Assembly (NCBI RefSeq): GCF_022387135.1
Contig: NZ_CP092462.1
Location: 1,426,001-1,490,000, forward strand
Reading direction: 5' to 3'
DNA length: 64,000 nucleotides
Source of the DNA: Comamonas sp. B21-038
GTDB taxonomy: Bacteria > Pseudomonadota > Gammaproteobacteria > Burkholderiales > Burkholderiaceae_C
Shown: piece after piece, positions 45,486 to 53,382 of the stretch
How the letters are laid out: the number at the start of each line of letters is the position of its first letter
Position numbering within the stretch: the first letter of the stretch is position 1
Program-made: the position numbers and the translations under genes
The notes under the pieces: generated by a model
Told to the model about the DNA's origin: nothing
The model's database searches: none
Seen by the model: the letters and a program-made list of their open reading frames with translations, nothing else

Positions 45486-46046
45486 TCAGCAGTTGTTGAA
45501 GATGGCCTCATCGGTGCGCTTGATCTCGGAGGCGCGCTGTTCGGCATTCTGGAACACCATCTCTCCCTTTTCATTCGGTGCACGGACGGCCTTGCCGGTG
45601 TCATACATCGCCTTGGCCTGCTGCGCACGTTTGCAGTTGTCCGCCCTGGCCGCCGCTTGCTTGGCCCTCTCAGCAGCTTCGGCATCGGCCTTGGCCTTGG
45701 CGTCTGCGGCTTTTTTCGCCTCCAGCTCCTTGTCCTTGCCGGCGGCTGCCTTGGCAGCAGGGGCGGCCGCTGCAGGGGCTGGTGCCGCTGCCGCATCGCT
45801 GGCCTCGCCCTCTTGCGGGGCAGGGCTGGCATCGCGCAGTGCAGGGCCTGTGCCCGAGGATTGCACACCCTTGAGCGCGCCATAACCCTTGGGGCGCTTG
45901 ACAATGTTCTTCTCCGGCACCTCCAGCCCCGGTGGTCGGTCGCTGAAGACCTTGCGGCCATCTTTGTCGATCCACTGCCACTGGGCCATGGCGGGCGCGC
46001 CAATGCCAATGGCTACCGAGAGCAAGAGCAGCTTGATGAGTTTCAT
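45486..46046 (-). CDS. DUF4124 domain protein with signal peptide
   Basis: A 186-residue exported protein. The signal peptide MKLIKLLLLSVAIGIGAPAM leads to AQWQWIDKDGRKVFSDRPPG, the DUF4124 fingerprint. A low-complexity Ala/Lys/Pro region (about 75-125, rich in AAP and AK repeats, probably helical) separates it from a C-terminal domain with two cysteines (DNCKRAQQAKAMYDTGKAVR and the final FNNC), which may form a disulfide in the periplasm. Its function is unknown, as for most of this large Burkholderiales family. It diverges from guaB across 144 bases. Confidence 0.88.
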   Translation of the reverse strand: MKLIKLLLLSVAIGIGAPAMAQWQWIDKDGRKVFSDRPPGLEVPEKNIVKRPKGYGALKGVQSSGTGPALRDASPAPQEGEASDAAAAPAPAAAAPAAKAAAGKDKELEAKKAADAKAKADAEAAERAKQAAARADNCKRAQQAKAMYDTGKAVRAPNEKGEMVFQNAEQRASEIKRTDEAIFNNC

Positions 46047-46190
46047 AGAAGGCGAGTGTAGCGTGCCGATTGTCGGTGCCGCGCGAAGTTGTTGGTTGGA
46101 GATAACAACCTGCGTTGGAGGGGCTGTCATACCGCCGCCCTGCAAGCTGCTTACAAAAGACGGTAGAATCCTTTTTTTGGAGCCTTCACA

Positions 46191-47666
46191 ATGCGCCTGA
46201 TCGGAAAAGCGCTCACCTTCGACGATGTGTTGCTGGTGCCCGCATACTCCCAAGTCCTGCCCAAGGACGTCTCTCTCGCCACCCAATTCACCCGCAATAT
46301 CCGCCTGAACCTGCCCCTGGTGTCTGCCGCCATGGACACGGTAACGGAAGCCAGACTGGCGATTGCCATCGCCCAGGAGGGCGGTATTGGTGTGATCCAC
46401 AAGAACATGACCGCCGAGCAGCAGGCTGCCGAGGTCTCCAAGGTCAAGCGCCATGAATCGGGCGTTGTGCACGACCCGGTGGTCATCACGCCGGAGCACA
46501 CGGTGCTGCAGATCATGCAGCTGTCCGACGAACGGGGCATTTCCGGCTTCCCGGTCTGCGACGGCGGCAAGGTGGTTGGCATCGTGACCAGCCGCGATCT
46601 GCGCTTCGAGACCCGCTACGACGTCAAGGCGCGCGACATCATGACGCCGCGCGAGAAGCTGGTGACCGTCAACGAAAAGGACGACACCACGCCCGCCGCT
46701 GCCAAGGCCTTGCTCAACAAGCACAAGCTCGAGCGCATTCTGGTGGTGAACGATGCCTTTGAACTCAAGGGTCTGATCACCGTCAAGGACATCACCAAGC
46801 AAACCACCTTCCCCAATGCCGCCCGTGACCGCGCGGGCCGTCTGCGCGTCGCTGCAGCCGTGGGCGTGGGCGCTGGTACCGAAGAGCGCGTGGACCTGCT
46901 GGTCAAGGCCGGTGTCGACGCCCTGGTGGTGGATACGGCCCACGGCCACAGCCGTGGTGTGATCGAGCGCGTGCGCTGGGTCAAGCAAAACTACCCGCAA
47001 GTCGATGTGATCGGCGGCAACATCGCCACCGGCGCAGCTGCACTGGCACTGGTCGAGGCGGGCGCGGATGCCGTCAAGGTCGGTATCGGCCCCGGCTCCA
47101 TCTGCACCACCCGTATCGTGGCCGGTGTGGGCGTGCCCCAGATCATGGCTGTCGACAGCGTGGCCCAGGCGCTGCAAGGCACCGGCGTGCCCTTGATCGC
47201 TGACGGCGGCATCCGCTTCTCCGGCGATATCTCCAAGGCCCTGGCTGCTGGCGCATCCACCATCATGATGGGCGGCATGTTTGCCGGTACCGAAGAAGCC
47301 CCTGGCGAAGTGATCCTCTACCAAGGCCGCTCGTACAAGAGCTACCGTGGCATGGGCTCGATCGGTGCGATGCAGCAAGGCTCGGCCGACCGCTACTTCC
47401 AGGAATCGAGCACCGGCAACCCCAATGCCGACAAGCTGGTGCCCGAGGGCATTGAAGGCCGCGTGCCTTACAAGGGCTCGATGGTAGCCATCGTCTACCA
47501 GATGGCAGGCGGTGTGCGTGCGTCGATGGGCTACTGCGGTTGCGCATCGATTGCCGAGATGAACGAGAAGGCCGAGTTTGTGGAAATCACCGCAGCCGGT
47601 ATCCGTGAATCGCATGTGCACGACGTGCAGATCACCAAGGAAGCGCCAAACTACCGCGCTGACTGA
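46191..47666 (+). CDS. guaB: inosine-5'-monophosphate dehydrogenase
   Basis: GuaB makes XMP from IMP, the rate-limiting step of guanine nucleotide synthesis. The 491-residue protein opens [20 protein letters not shown]. Two CBS domains occupy residues about 90-205 ([14 protein letters not shown] and [19 protein letters not shown]). The catalytic Cys305 is in [15 protein letters not shown], followed by the flap [33 protein letters not shown] and GYCG near the C-terminus. TGGAGC lies eight bases before the ATG, and a TAGAAT box is at 46164-46169. A terminator sits 12 bases after the stop, so downstream genes probably need their own promoter. Confidence 0.97.
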   Translation: MRLIGKALTFDDVLLVPAYSQVLPKDVSLATQFTRNIRLNLPLVSAAMDTVTEARLAIAIAQEGGIGVIHKNMTAEQQAAEVSKVKRHESGVVHDPVVITPEHTVLQIMQLSDERGISGFPVCDGGKVVGIVTSRDLRFETRYDVKARDIMTPREKLVTVNEKDDTTPAAAKALLNKHKLERILVVNDAFELKGLITVKDITKQTTFPNAARDRAGRLRVAAAVGVGAGTEERVDLLVKAGVDALVVDTAHGHSRGVIERVRWVKQNYPQVDVIGGNIATGAAALALVEAGADAVKVGIGPGSICTTRIVAGVGVPQIMAVDSVAQALQGTGVPLIADGGIRFSGDISKALAAGASTIMMGGMFAGTEEAPGEVILYQGRSYKSYRGMGSIGAMQQGSADRYFQESSTGNPNADKLVPEGIEGRVPYKGSMVAIVYQMAGGVRASMGYCGCASIAEMNEKAEFVEITAAGIRESHVHDVQITKEAPNYRAD

Positions 47667-47677
47667 TGGTCCAGAGA

Positions 47678-47703
47678 ATGGCTGCCGCTGGCAGCCATTT
47701 TTT
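47678..47703 (+). terminator. intrinsic terminator after guaB
   Basis: ATGGCTGCC, loop GCT, GGCAGCCAT and T6. It lies before the DIP1984-family gene. Confidence 0.88.
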
Positions 47704-47725
47704 CGAACCCTGCGAAGGAATGCCG

Positions 47726-48184
47726 ATGAAGCTTGCCGAAGCCCTGTTGCTCCGCGCCGACCACAAGAAAAAGCTGCTCTCCTTGCGCGAACGCATTGCG
47801 CGCAATGCCATCGTGCAGGAGGGCGAGCAGCCCAAGGAGCGGGTCGAAGACCTGCTGGCCGAGGCCACCTCGACCTTGCTGGCGCAGCAGCAGCTGGTGC
47901 GCGCCATCAACACCGCCAATGAGACGGCCCGCTTGGCCGATGGCCGTCTGCTGGCCGATATCCTGGCCGAGCGCGATACGCTGGTGGCCCAGCATTCGCT
48001 GCTGGTTGCCACCATCGCCGCCACCCACAAGGATGTGGACCGCTACAGCCAGCGCGAGATCAAATGGCTGCCGCAGATCAACGTGGCCAGCTTGCAAAAG
48101 CAGGCCGATGACCTGTCGCGCCGGATTCGCGAGACCAATGTGGTGCTGCAATCGGCCAATTGGCAGGTCGATGTGGCGGCCTAA
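47726..48184 (+). CDS. DIP1984 family protein (septicolysin-like)
   Basis: A 152-residue, largely helical protein of the DIP1984/septicolysin-like family, whose function is not established. It starts MKLAEALLLRADHKKKLLSL with GAAGGAA six bases upstream. It continues through RERIARNAIVQEGEQPKERV, a run of Leu/Ala helices (LLAEATSTLLAQQQLVRAIN) and QREIKWLPQINVASLQKQAD to RRIRETNVVLQSANWQVDV. The pattern suggests a coiled-coil bundle. It lies between guaB and a toxin-antitoxin module and has no apparent metabolic link to either. Confidence 0.85.
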   Translation: MKLAEALLLRADHKKKLLSLRERIARNAIVQEGEQPKERVEDLLAEATSTLLAQQQLVRAINTANETARLADGRLLADILAERDTLVAQHSLLVATIAATHKDVDRYSQREIKWLPQINVASLQKQADDLSRRIRETNVVLQSANWQVDVAA

Positions 48185-48480
48185 CCGTTCAAGAATTCAA
48201 CAAGGGATGATTAGCTAGTTTTTGGAGCGCCACGGGCGAGTGCAAAGACCCCGGCCGGGAGCCAGGGGGTTGAAAACATACTGGGTCCCTCTGGATGCGC
48301 GGAGGGCAGCGCAAACGTGCTCAATACACGGCTTACCCATCAGCCCGGAACCACGCACCCTGTACCTTTGACAGCGTATACCTCACTACCTTGCACTGAC
48401 GCGGCGCTCCTCCCTGTTGTGACAACAGCCCTTGCTGCGCTGTCGCGCCACAAGAGGCCACAGCCAAAACCCCATTGATT
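48185..48480. other. non-coding stretch between the DIP1984 gene and the toxin-antitoxin promoter
   Basis: About 296 bases with no convincing gene on either strand. The minus strand holds a roughly 70-codon open frame (ending near 48333) that includes a secreted-looking LAVASCGATAQQG segment, but it has no ribosome site and no recognisable domain. Base composition is less GC-rich than the neighbouring genes, consistent with arrival or decay together with the toxin-antitoxin module. I see no tRNA or riboswitch. Confidence 0.5.
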
Positions 48481-48552
48481 CTGGTCTGTTGGCATAAAAC
48501 TGGTCTGAATGATAGAATCTGGTCTGAATTGATGATCAGGCCAGATTTTTTT
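48481..48552 (+). promoter_or_regulatory. promoter and iterated operator of the toxin-antitoxin operon
   Basis: CTGGTCTG occurs three times, at 48481, 48500 and 48519, spaced exactly 19 bases apart. The third copy is the left arm of a 12-bp near-perfect inverted repeat (48516-48527 with 48536-48547, one G-T mismatch), followed by T7. A promoter TTGGCA (48489-48494), 18 bases, TAGAAT (48513-48518) is interwoven with the repeats. This fits an autorepressed antitoxin operator; the hairpin could also act as an upstream terminator. Confidence 0.65.
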
Positions 48553-48565
48553 GTCACCTACTTCC

Positions 48566-48826
48566 ATGCACAGCGTCGGTATCTACGAAGCCAAAACCCG
48601 TTTTTCAGCGCTGGTCGAGTTGGTCGAGCAGGGCGAGGAAGTGCGCATCACACGCCACGGCAAAGAGGTGGTGCGCATGCTGCCGATGCGGCGCAAACCG
48701 GTGATCACCGACGAGCAGATCGCCCGTGAGCTGGCGCAGATCGAGGCCTTGCAGGCCAGCATTGCGCCGCCGCCCGAGGCAGATTCGGTGCCGCAACTGC
48801 GCCGCCGCGGCAGGAGCGCTGCATGA
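48566..48826 (+). CDS. Phd/YefM-type antitoxin
   Basis: An 86-residue antitoxin. The N-terminal DNA-binding half reads MHSVGIYEAKTRFSALVELV, EQGEEVRITRHGKEVVRMLP, the exact layout of the Phd/YefM/prevent-host-death family. The C-terminal half (EQIARELAQIEALQASIAPP) should wrap the toxin. ATG 48566 has no Shine-Dalgarno sequence, and the predicted transcript start lies only about 40 bases upstream. The gene overlaps its toxin by four bases (ATGA). It is the first gene of a two-gene module inserted between guaB and guaA. Confidence 0.88.
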   Translation: MHSVGIYEAKTRFSALVELVEQGEEVRITRHGKEVVRMLPMRRKPVITDEQIARELAQIEALQASIAPPPEADSVPQLRRRGRSAA

Positions 48827-49269
48827 GCGCCGCCTTCAGCGCCTTTGTGCTCGATGCCTCGGTCACCGCAGCTTGGCTGCTGCCCGAAGCGGCGAGCAGC
48901 CATACCCAGCGCCTCTACGCCCGCATTCGCCGCCATGAGGTCGACCCGCAAGCGCCCAACCTGTGGTTCTGGGAATGCAGCAACCTGGTCGCCACCGGCG
49001 CCAACAGCGGCCGTATCCCGCTGGGCAGCGTCGAAGGCCTCTGGGGCGTGCTCGACGCCATACGCCACAGAGTGGAGCTGCATGAGCTGGCTCCTGCCCA
49101 GCACAAGGCTGTGCTCGATGTTGCGCTGGCCACTGGCCTGCCGGTCTACGATGCCGCCTATCTGTGGCTCGCGCAGTCGCTGCGCCTGCCATTGGCCAGT
49201 TTTGATGCCGCGCAGGTGGCAGCGGCCCGGCAATGCGGAATCACCGTGCTGGCCGCCGACGATTTTTGA
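48823..49269 (+). CDS. VapC-type PIN-domain toxin
   Basis: A 148-residue PIN-domain ribonuclease, expected to cleave a tRNA or rRNA when freed from its antitoxin. The metal-binding acids are all visible: Asp11 in [15 protein letters not shown], Glu51 in [14 protein letters not shown], Asp110 in [13 protein letters not shown] and Asp128 in [12 protein letters not shown]. Length and layout match active VapC proteins, so the toxin looks intact. It overlaps the antitoxin gene by four bases. guaA follows after 46 bases, so readthrough from the toxin-antitoxin promoter could contribute to guaA expression. Confidence 0.9.
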   Translation: MSAAFSAFVLDASVTAAWLLPEAASSHTQRLYARIRRHEVDPQAPNLWFWECSNLVATGANSGRIPLGSVEGLWGVLDAIRHRVELHELAPAQHKAVLDVALATGLPVYDAAYLWLAQSLRLPLASFDAAQVAAARQCGITVLAADDF

Positions 49270-49315
49270 CCCATCACCCCCCGTTTTTTCTCCATCCAAA
49301 CCCAACGATCCTGCT

Positions 49316-50932
49316 ATGCAACACGACAAGATCCTCATCCTTGACTTTGGCTCCCAAGTCACCCAATTGATCGCCCGCCGCGTGCGCGAAGCCCATGTCT
49401 ACTGCGAAGTGCATCCCTGCGATGTGAGCAGCGAATGGGTGCGCGAGTTTGCCGCTGACGGCAAGCTCAAGGGCGTGATCCTGTCCGGCAGCCACGCCAG
49501 CGTCTACGAAGTGGACGACCGCGCGCCGGATGCCGTTTTCGAGCTGGGCATACCCGTGCTGGGCATCTGCTACGGCATGCAGACCATGGCCACCCAACTG
49601 GGCGGCAAGGTTGAAGGCTCCAACAGCCGCGAGTTTGGCTACGCCGAAGTGCGCGCCCATGGCCACACCGAACTGCTCAAGGGCATCGAGGACTTCGTCA
49701 CCCCCGAAGGCCACGGCATGCTCAAGGTCTGGATGAGCCACGGCGACAAGGTCACCGAACTGCCCCCAGGCTTCAAGGTCATGGCGTCCACGCCATCCTG
49801 CCCGATCGCCGGCATGGCCGACGAAGCGCGCCGCTACTACGCGGTGCAGTTCCACCCCGAGGTAACGCACACCGTGCAAGGCCAGGCCTTGCTCAACCGT
49901 TTTGTGCTCGACATCTGCGCCACCCAGGCCGACTGGATCATGGGTGACTACATCGAAGAAGCGGTTGCCAAGATCCGCGAGCAGGTCGGTGACGAAGAGG
50001 TGATTCTGGGCCTGTCCGGCGGCGTGGATTCGTCCGTCGCTGCCGCGCTGATCCACCGCGCCATTGGCGACCAGCTGACCTGCGTGTTTGTGGACCACGG
50101 CCTGCTGCGCCTCAACGAAGGCGACATGGTCATGGAGATGTTCGAAGGCAAGCTCCACGCCAAGGTCATCCGCGTCGATGCCTCCGACCTGTTCCTGGGC
50201 AAGCTCGCTGGGGTGAGCGATCCCGAAGCCAAGCGCAAGATTATCGGCGGCCTGTTTGTCGACGTGTTCAAGGCCGAGGCCGCCAAGCTCAAGGCTGGCG
50301 ACGGCGGCCACAAGGGCGCCACCTTCCTGGCCCAGGGCACCATCTACCCCGACGTGATCGAGTCGGGCGGTGCCAAGAGCAAGAAGGCCGTCACCATCAA
50401 GAGCCACCACAACGTGGGCGGCCTGCCAGAGCAACTGGGCCTGAAGCTGCTGGAGCCGCTGCGTGACCTGTTCAAGGACGAAGTGCGCGAGTTGGGCGTG
50501 GCCCTGGGCCTGCCCCGTGGCATGGTCTACCGCCATCCGTTCCCCGGCCCGGGCCTGGGTGTGCGTATCCTCGGTGAAGTGAAAAAGGAATACGCCGACC
50601 TGCTGCGCCGCGCCGACGCCATCTTCATCGAAGAGCTGAACAACTGGGTAGACGACGTCACCGGCAAGACCTGGTACCACCTGACCAGCCAGGCCTTCAC
50701 CGTCTTCCTGCCGGTCAAGAGCGTGGGCGTCATGGGCGATGGCCGTACCTACGACTACGTCGTGGCGCTGCGCGCCGTGCAGACCAGTGACTTCATGACC
50801 GCCGACTGGGCGGAACTGCCTTACGGGCTGCTCAAGCGTGTCTCGAACCGGATCATCAATGAAGTGCGCGGGATCAATCGCGTTACTTATGATGTGTCCA
50901 GCAAGCCGCCTGCGACGATCGAGTGGGAGTGA
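49316..50932 (+). CDS. guaA: GMP synthase (glutamine-hydrolysing)
   Basis: GuaA converts XMP to GMP using glutamine and ATP. The 538-residue protein starts [20 protein letters not shown]. The class I glutaminase triad is Cys85 in [10 protein letters not shown] with His180 and Glu182 in FHPEVTHT. The ATP-pyrophosphatase P-loop [17 protein letters not shown] is at about 233-249. The C-terminal dimerisation domain ends in [10 protein letters not shown]. The reading frame is open for 157 codons upstream, but that part overlaps vapC out of frame; homology fixes ATG 49316. No clear ribosome site precedes it. The 3' end of guaA is a known integration site for genomic islands in several bacteria. Confidence 0.97.
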   Translation: MQHDKILILDFGSQVTQLIARRVREAHVYCEVHPCDVSSEWVREFAADGKLKGVILSGSHASVYEVDDRAPDAVFELGIPVLGICYGMQTMATQLGGKVEGSNSREFGYAEVRAHGHTELLKGIEDFVTPEGHGMLKVWMSHGDKVTELPPGFKVMASTPSCPIAGMADEARRYYAVQFHPEVTHTVQGQALLNRFVLDICATQADWIMGDYIEEAVAKIREQVGDEEVILGLSGGVDSSVAAALIHRAIGDQLTCVFVDHGLLRLNEGDMVMEMFEGKLHAKVIRVDASDLFLGKLAGVSDPEAKRKIIGGLFVDVFKAEAAKLKAGDGGHKGATFLAQGTIYPDVIESGGAKSKKAVTIKSHHNVGGLPEQLGLKLLEPLRDLFKDEVRELGVALGLPRGMVYRHPFPGPGLGVRILGEVKKEYADLLRRADAIFIEELNNWVDDVTGKTWYHLTSQAFTVFLPVKSVGVMGDGRTYDYVVALRAVQTSDFMTADWAELPYGLLKRVSNRIINEVRGINRVTYDVSSKPPATIEWE

Positions 50933-51270
50933 AACAGCGTCGTCTCACGCTGCCTCAAACAGGCTTGAAAATCACGGAAATTCCAAATGCAATAAAGGCT
51001 TAGGCGTCTCTGGGTGTCTCACCCAGTTTGCCTAAGCCGGCGCATTTGACGGTTGTCGTGACGGTATCTTTTTGCGGCGGCAAATCACATGAGATGCTGA
51101 TTGCTGACCGATCGAGCACGTGGGGCCTTGGCGCTCAAAAAGAATATTCCACGTGGTGGACCGCGACGGCATGTTCGTAGCGGTGTTGCCAACTGAAGCC
51201 GGAGCGTTGCGGTACAACTACCGTTTCAATGGCTTTGGCTGCTGCGCGTCCTAGATGCCCGCTGCTTGCT
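50933..51270. other. 338-base intergenic stretch after guaA
   Basis: It holds a large stem-loop at 50997-51038 and no intact gene. On the plus strand a roughly 48-codon open frame ends at the TAG near 51255 and translates to a protein-like FHVVDRDGMFVAVLPTEAG, possibly the tail of a lost gene, but no domain is recognisable and no start is evident. No integrase, tRNA or direct repeat of the guaA 3' end was seen here. Confidence 0.45.
50997..51038. repeat. nested stem-loop downstream of guaA
   Basis: GGCTTAGGC (50997-51005) pairs with GCCTAAGCC (51030-51038). Inside, CTGGGTG (51010-51016) pairs with CACCCAG (51020-51026) around TCT. Sixteen pairs with one small internal loop make a stable hairpin on either strand. 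There is no proper U-tract on the plus strand. It may end guaA transcripts or be a folded-DNA element. Confidence 0.65.
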
Positions 51271-51990
51271 TCAGGCAGAACCGCAGAACCGCAGAATCGC
51301 ATCAGCCACAGCCTGCGGCGCCTCGCGCTGCGGAAAATGCCCCACGCCATCGAGCACTTGCCGCTCGTAGCCGCCCTGGAAGAAGGCTTCCCGCCCCTTT
51401 GAGCTATCGGGGTGGTTACAGGTGTCGGCGCCGCCGTGCAATACCAGCGTTGGCACCTGCAGCACCGGTGCTGGGTAGAGGCGCGCTTCGTCCTCGGCAT
51501 AGGCCGGATCGCCTTCGGCGAAGCCCCAGCGGTGGCGGTAAGAATGCAGCACGACCTCGGCCCAGTCCTTCCCCTGGAACGCACGTGCCGCCTCGTCGAA
51601 ATCGGCCCGGTCGTACCAGCCGGCCGGCGCCCAGGTGTCCCACATCATCCGAGTGAACGCCTCGCGTTCGTCCTGCACCGTGCGGGCGCCGCGCGGCGTG
51701 GCCATGTTCTGGAACAGCAGATAGCCAGTCCCGATACCGACCACCAGCCCCGGTACCAGCATCAGCAGATCGGGCTTTGACCAGGTAGACGGCTTCCAGT
51801 AGCGCAGGCCGTACAGATCCATCGCGATGAACAGCGGCGCCAGCAGGCCGCCTGCAGTGACCGGATCCATCACAAGCGACAGCAATGGGATACCGATGAT
51901 GGCAAAGCCGCCGCCAAACGCACCTTTCATGAAGCAGATCAAGAAGACACCGGCAAAGCTGATGAGGATGGTGGTGGCAGTCAGTTCCAT
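51271..51990 (-). pseudogene. chimeric ORF: TSUP permease N-terminus fused to alpha/beta-hydrolase C-terminus
   Basis: A 239-residue frame made of two unrelated parts. Residues 1 to about 95 (MELTATTILISFAGVFLICF, GGGFAIIGIPLLSLVMDPVT and LLFQNM) are the first three membrane segments of a TauE/SafE-type sulfite/organosulfonate exporter, which normally has about 250 residues. From about residue 104 (TVQDEREAFTRMMWDTWAPA) to the end it is the C-terminal half of an alpha/beta hydrolase, with PTLVLHGGADTCNHPDSS and the catalytic-His region GVGHFPQREAP. The hydrolase nucleophile half is missing. An in-frame deletion joining two genes, near 51680-51711, explains this best. Whether it is expressed is unknown. 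Confidence 0.8.
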
Positions 51991-52004
51991 GCCGGCATCC
52001 TAGG

Positions 52005-52045
52005 GACAATTGTCAGTACAATCAAATTATTGTCATAGATACAAT
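52005..52045. promoter_or_regulatory. MocR-type operator between the chimera and its divergent regulator
   Basis: ATTGTCA occurs at 52009-52015 and 52029-52035, exactly 20 bases apart. Each copy is followed by ACAAT (ATTGTCAGTACAAT and ATTGTCATAGATACAAT), and the first overlaps the palindrome GACAATTGTC (52005-52014). Direct repeats on one face of the helix fit MocR regulators. It lies in the 60-base divergent gap. Confidence 0.6.
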
Positions 52046-52050
52046 TTCGT

Positions 52051-53382
52051 ATGCCGCAAGCGCGATACAAGCAACTGGTGGACCGGCTTGCTGACGACAT
52101 CCGGCAAGGGCGGTTGAGGCCCGGAACGGTGCTGCCACCCCATCGCAAGCTGGCGGCTGTGGAGGGCATTTCCCTGGCTACGGCGACGCGCGCCTATGCC
52201 GAACTGCAGGCCATGGGGCTGGTCGCTGGTGAGGTGGGCCGCGGGACCTTTGTTCGCGAGCCCATCTCGATGGGCGGGGAGGTTGCGATGCACGCGGCCA
52301 GCGACGATCTGGTGGATCTGACCTTCAACTATCCAGCCTTGCCCACGCAGACGGAGATGTTGCGCACGGCGCTCAAGCAGCTTGCCTCGGCAGGTGAATT
52401 GGAGTCGGTTCTGCGCTACCAGCCGCATGGAGGCCGTCCCCACGAACGGGCCATTGTGGCCGAGCACCTGAAGAGCCGAGGCCTGCCGGTGTCTGCCGAT
52501 GCCGTGCTCATCGTCAGTGGTGCCATCCACGGGCTCGCCACGGCAGCCATGTCCTTGCTGCAACCGGGCGACGTGGTGGCCGTTGATGCCTTGAGCTACC
52601 CCGGCATCAAGGTCGTGGCCGAGCAGTGTCGGCTGGAACTGGTTGCCATCCCGCTAAGCGGCGCTGGCCCCGACCTGGATGCACTGCAAGCGTTGTGCCT
52701 TGCCCGGAAGGTGCGTGCGATGTACTGCATGCCCACGCTGCATAACCCGTTGGGTTGGGTCATGACGGTGAATCAGCGTCTTGCGCTGATAGAAGTGGCC
52801 CGGCGCCATGGCCTGCTGCTGCTGGAGGACGGCACCTATGCCTTTCTGGAAAGGCAGGCGCCACCACCGCTGGCTGCGATGGCGCCCGACATCACCGTCT
52901 ACGTCTCCAGCCTGTCCAAGAGCGTGGCGGCAGGCTTGCGTTTCGGATTCCTATGCGCGCCAGTTGCCTTCGTTCCCAGGATCAGCCGCGCCATACGTGC
53001 CACGGTCTGGAATACGCCCACTCTCGTGACCTCGCTGTGCTGCAACTGGTTGCAGGACGGCACCGTGGCGCGGCTGGAGCAGGAAAAGCGCCGCGATGCC
53101 GGCGCGCGTCAGGCCATCGCGGCCAAGGCGCTCGCAGGATTCAGGACCATCCGCCATCCGGCGTCTTACTTTGTCTGGCTGCCCATGCCTGATGAAGTGC
53201 GGGCGGATGCAGCTGCCATGCGGCTTGAACGCGAAGGCATCTTGGTATCGACTGCGGCGCCCTATGCCATGGGGGGCCAGCCTCCGCATGCCATTCGGCT
53301 GGCCCTGGGCTCCATCTCCCATGCCAGGCTGAAGCTGGCCTTGGAGGCTGTTGCCCGTGCGGTGGCCAGTCTCAGCTATTAG
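52051..53382 (+). CDS. MocR family regulator (GntR helix-turn-helix fused to PLP-dependent aminotransferase fold)
   Basis: A 443-residue regulator. The N-terminal winged helix reads YKQLVDRLADDIRQGRLRPG, PPHRKLAAVEGISLATATRA and LVAGEVGRGTFVRE. From about residue 95 on it has a type I aminotransferase domain with VSGAIHGLATAAMSLLQPGD, PTLHNPLGWVMTVNQRLALI and the PLP-binding Lys in YVSSLSKSVAAGLRFGF. Such proteins sense PLP or amino acid derivatives. It diverges by 60 bases from the TSUP-hydrolase chimera, so it probably controlled the intact TSUP transporter. It could also be autoregulated through the ATTGTCA repeats. Confidence 0.92.
   Translation: MPQARYKQLVDRLADDIRQGRLRPGTVLPPHRKLAAVEGISLATATRAYAELQAMGLVAGEVGRGTFVREPISMGGEVAMHAASDDLVDLTFNYPALPTQTEMLRTALKQLASAGELESVLRYQPHGGRPHERAIVAEHLKSRGLPVSADAVLIVSGAIHGLATAAMSLLQPGDVVAVDALSYPGIKVVAEQCRLELVAIPLSGAGPDLDALQALCLARKVRAMYCMPTLHNPLGWVMTVNQRLALIEVARRHGLLLLEDGTYAFLERQAPPPLAAMAPDITVYVSSLSKSVAAGLRFGFLCAPVAFVPRISRAIRATVWNTPTLVTSLCCNWLQDGTVARLEQEKRRDAGARQAIAAKALAGFRTIRHPASYFVWLPMPDEVRADAAAMRLEREGILVSTAAPYAMGGQPPHAIRLALGSISHARLKLALEAVARAVASLSY

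Noticed and set aside
48845..49315. N-terminal extension of the guaA frame (157 codons)
   Set aside because: It overlaps vapC in another frame, and GMP synthase begins at [12 protein letters not shown] as in homologues.
50997..51038. Possible integron attC site
   Set aside because: The nested palindrome resembles attC in outline, but the outer arms read GGCTTAGGC...GCCTAAGCC rather than RYYYAAC...GTTRRRY, and no integrase or cassette array is present.
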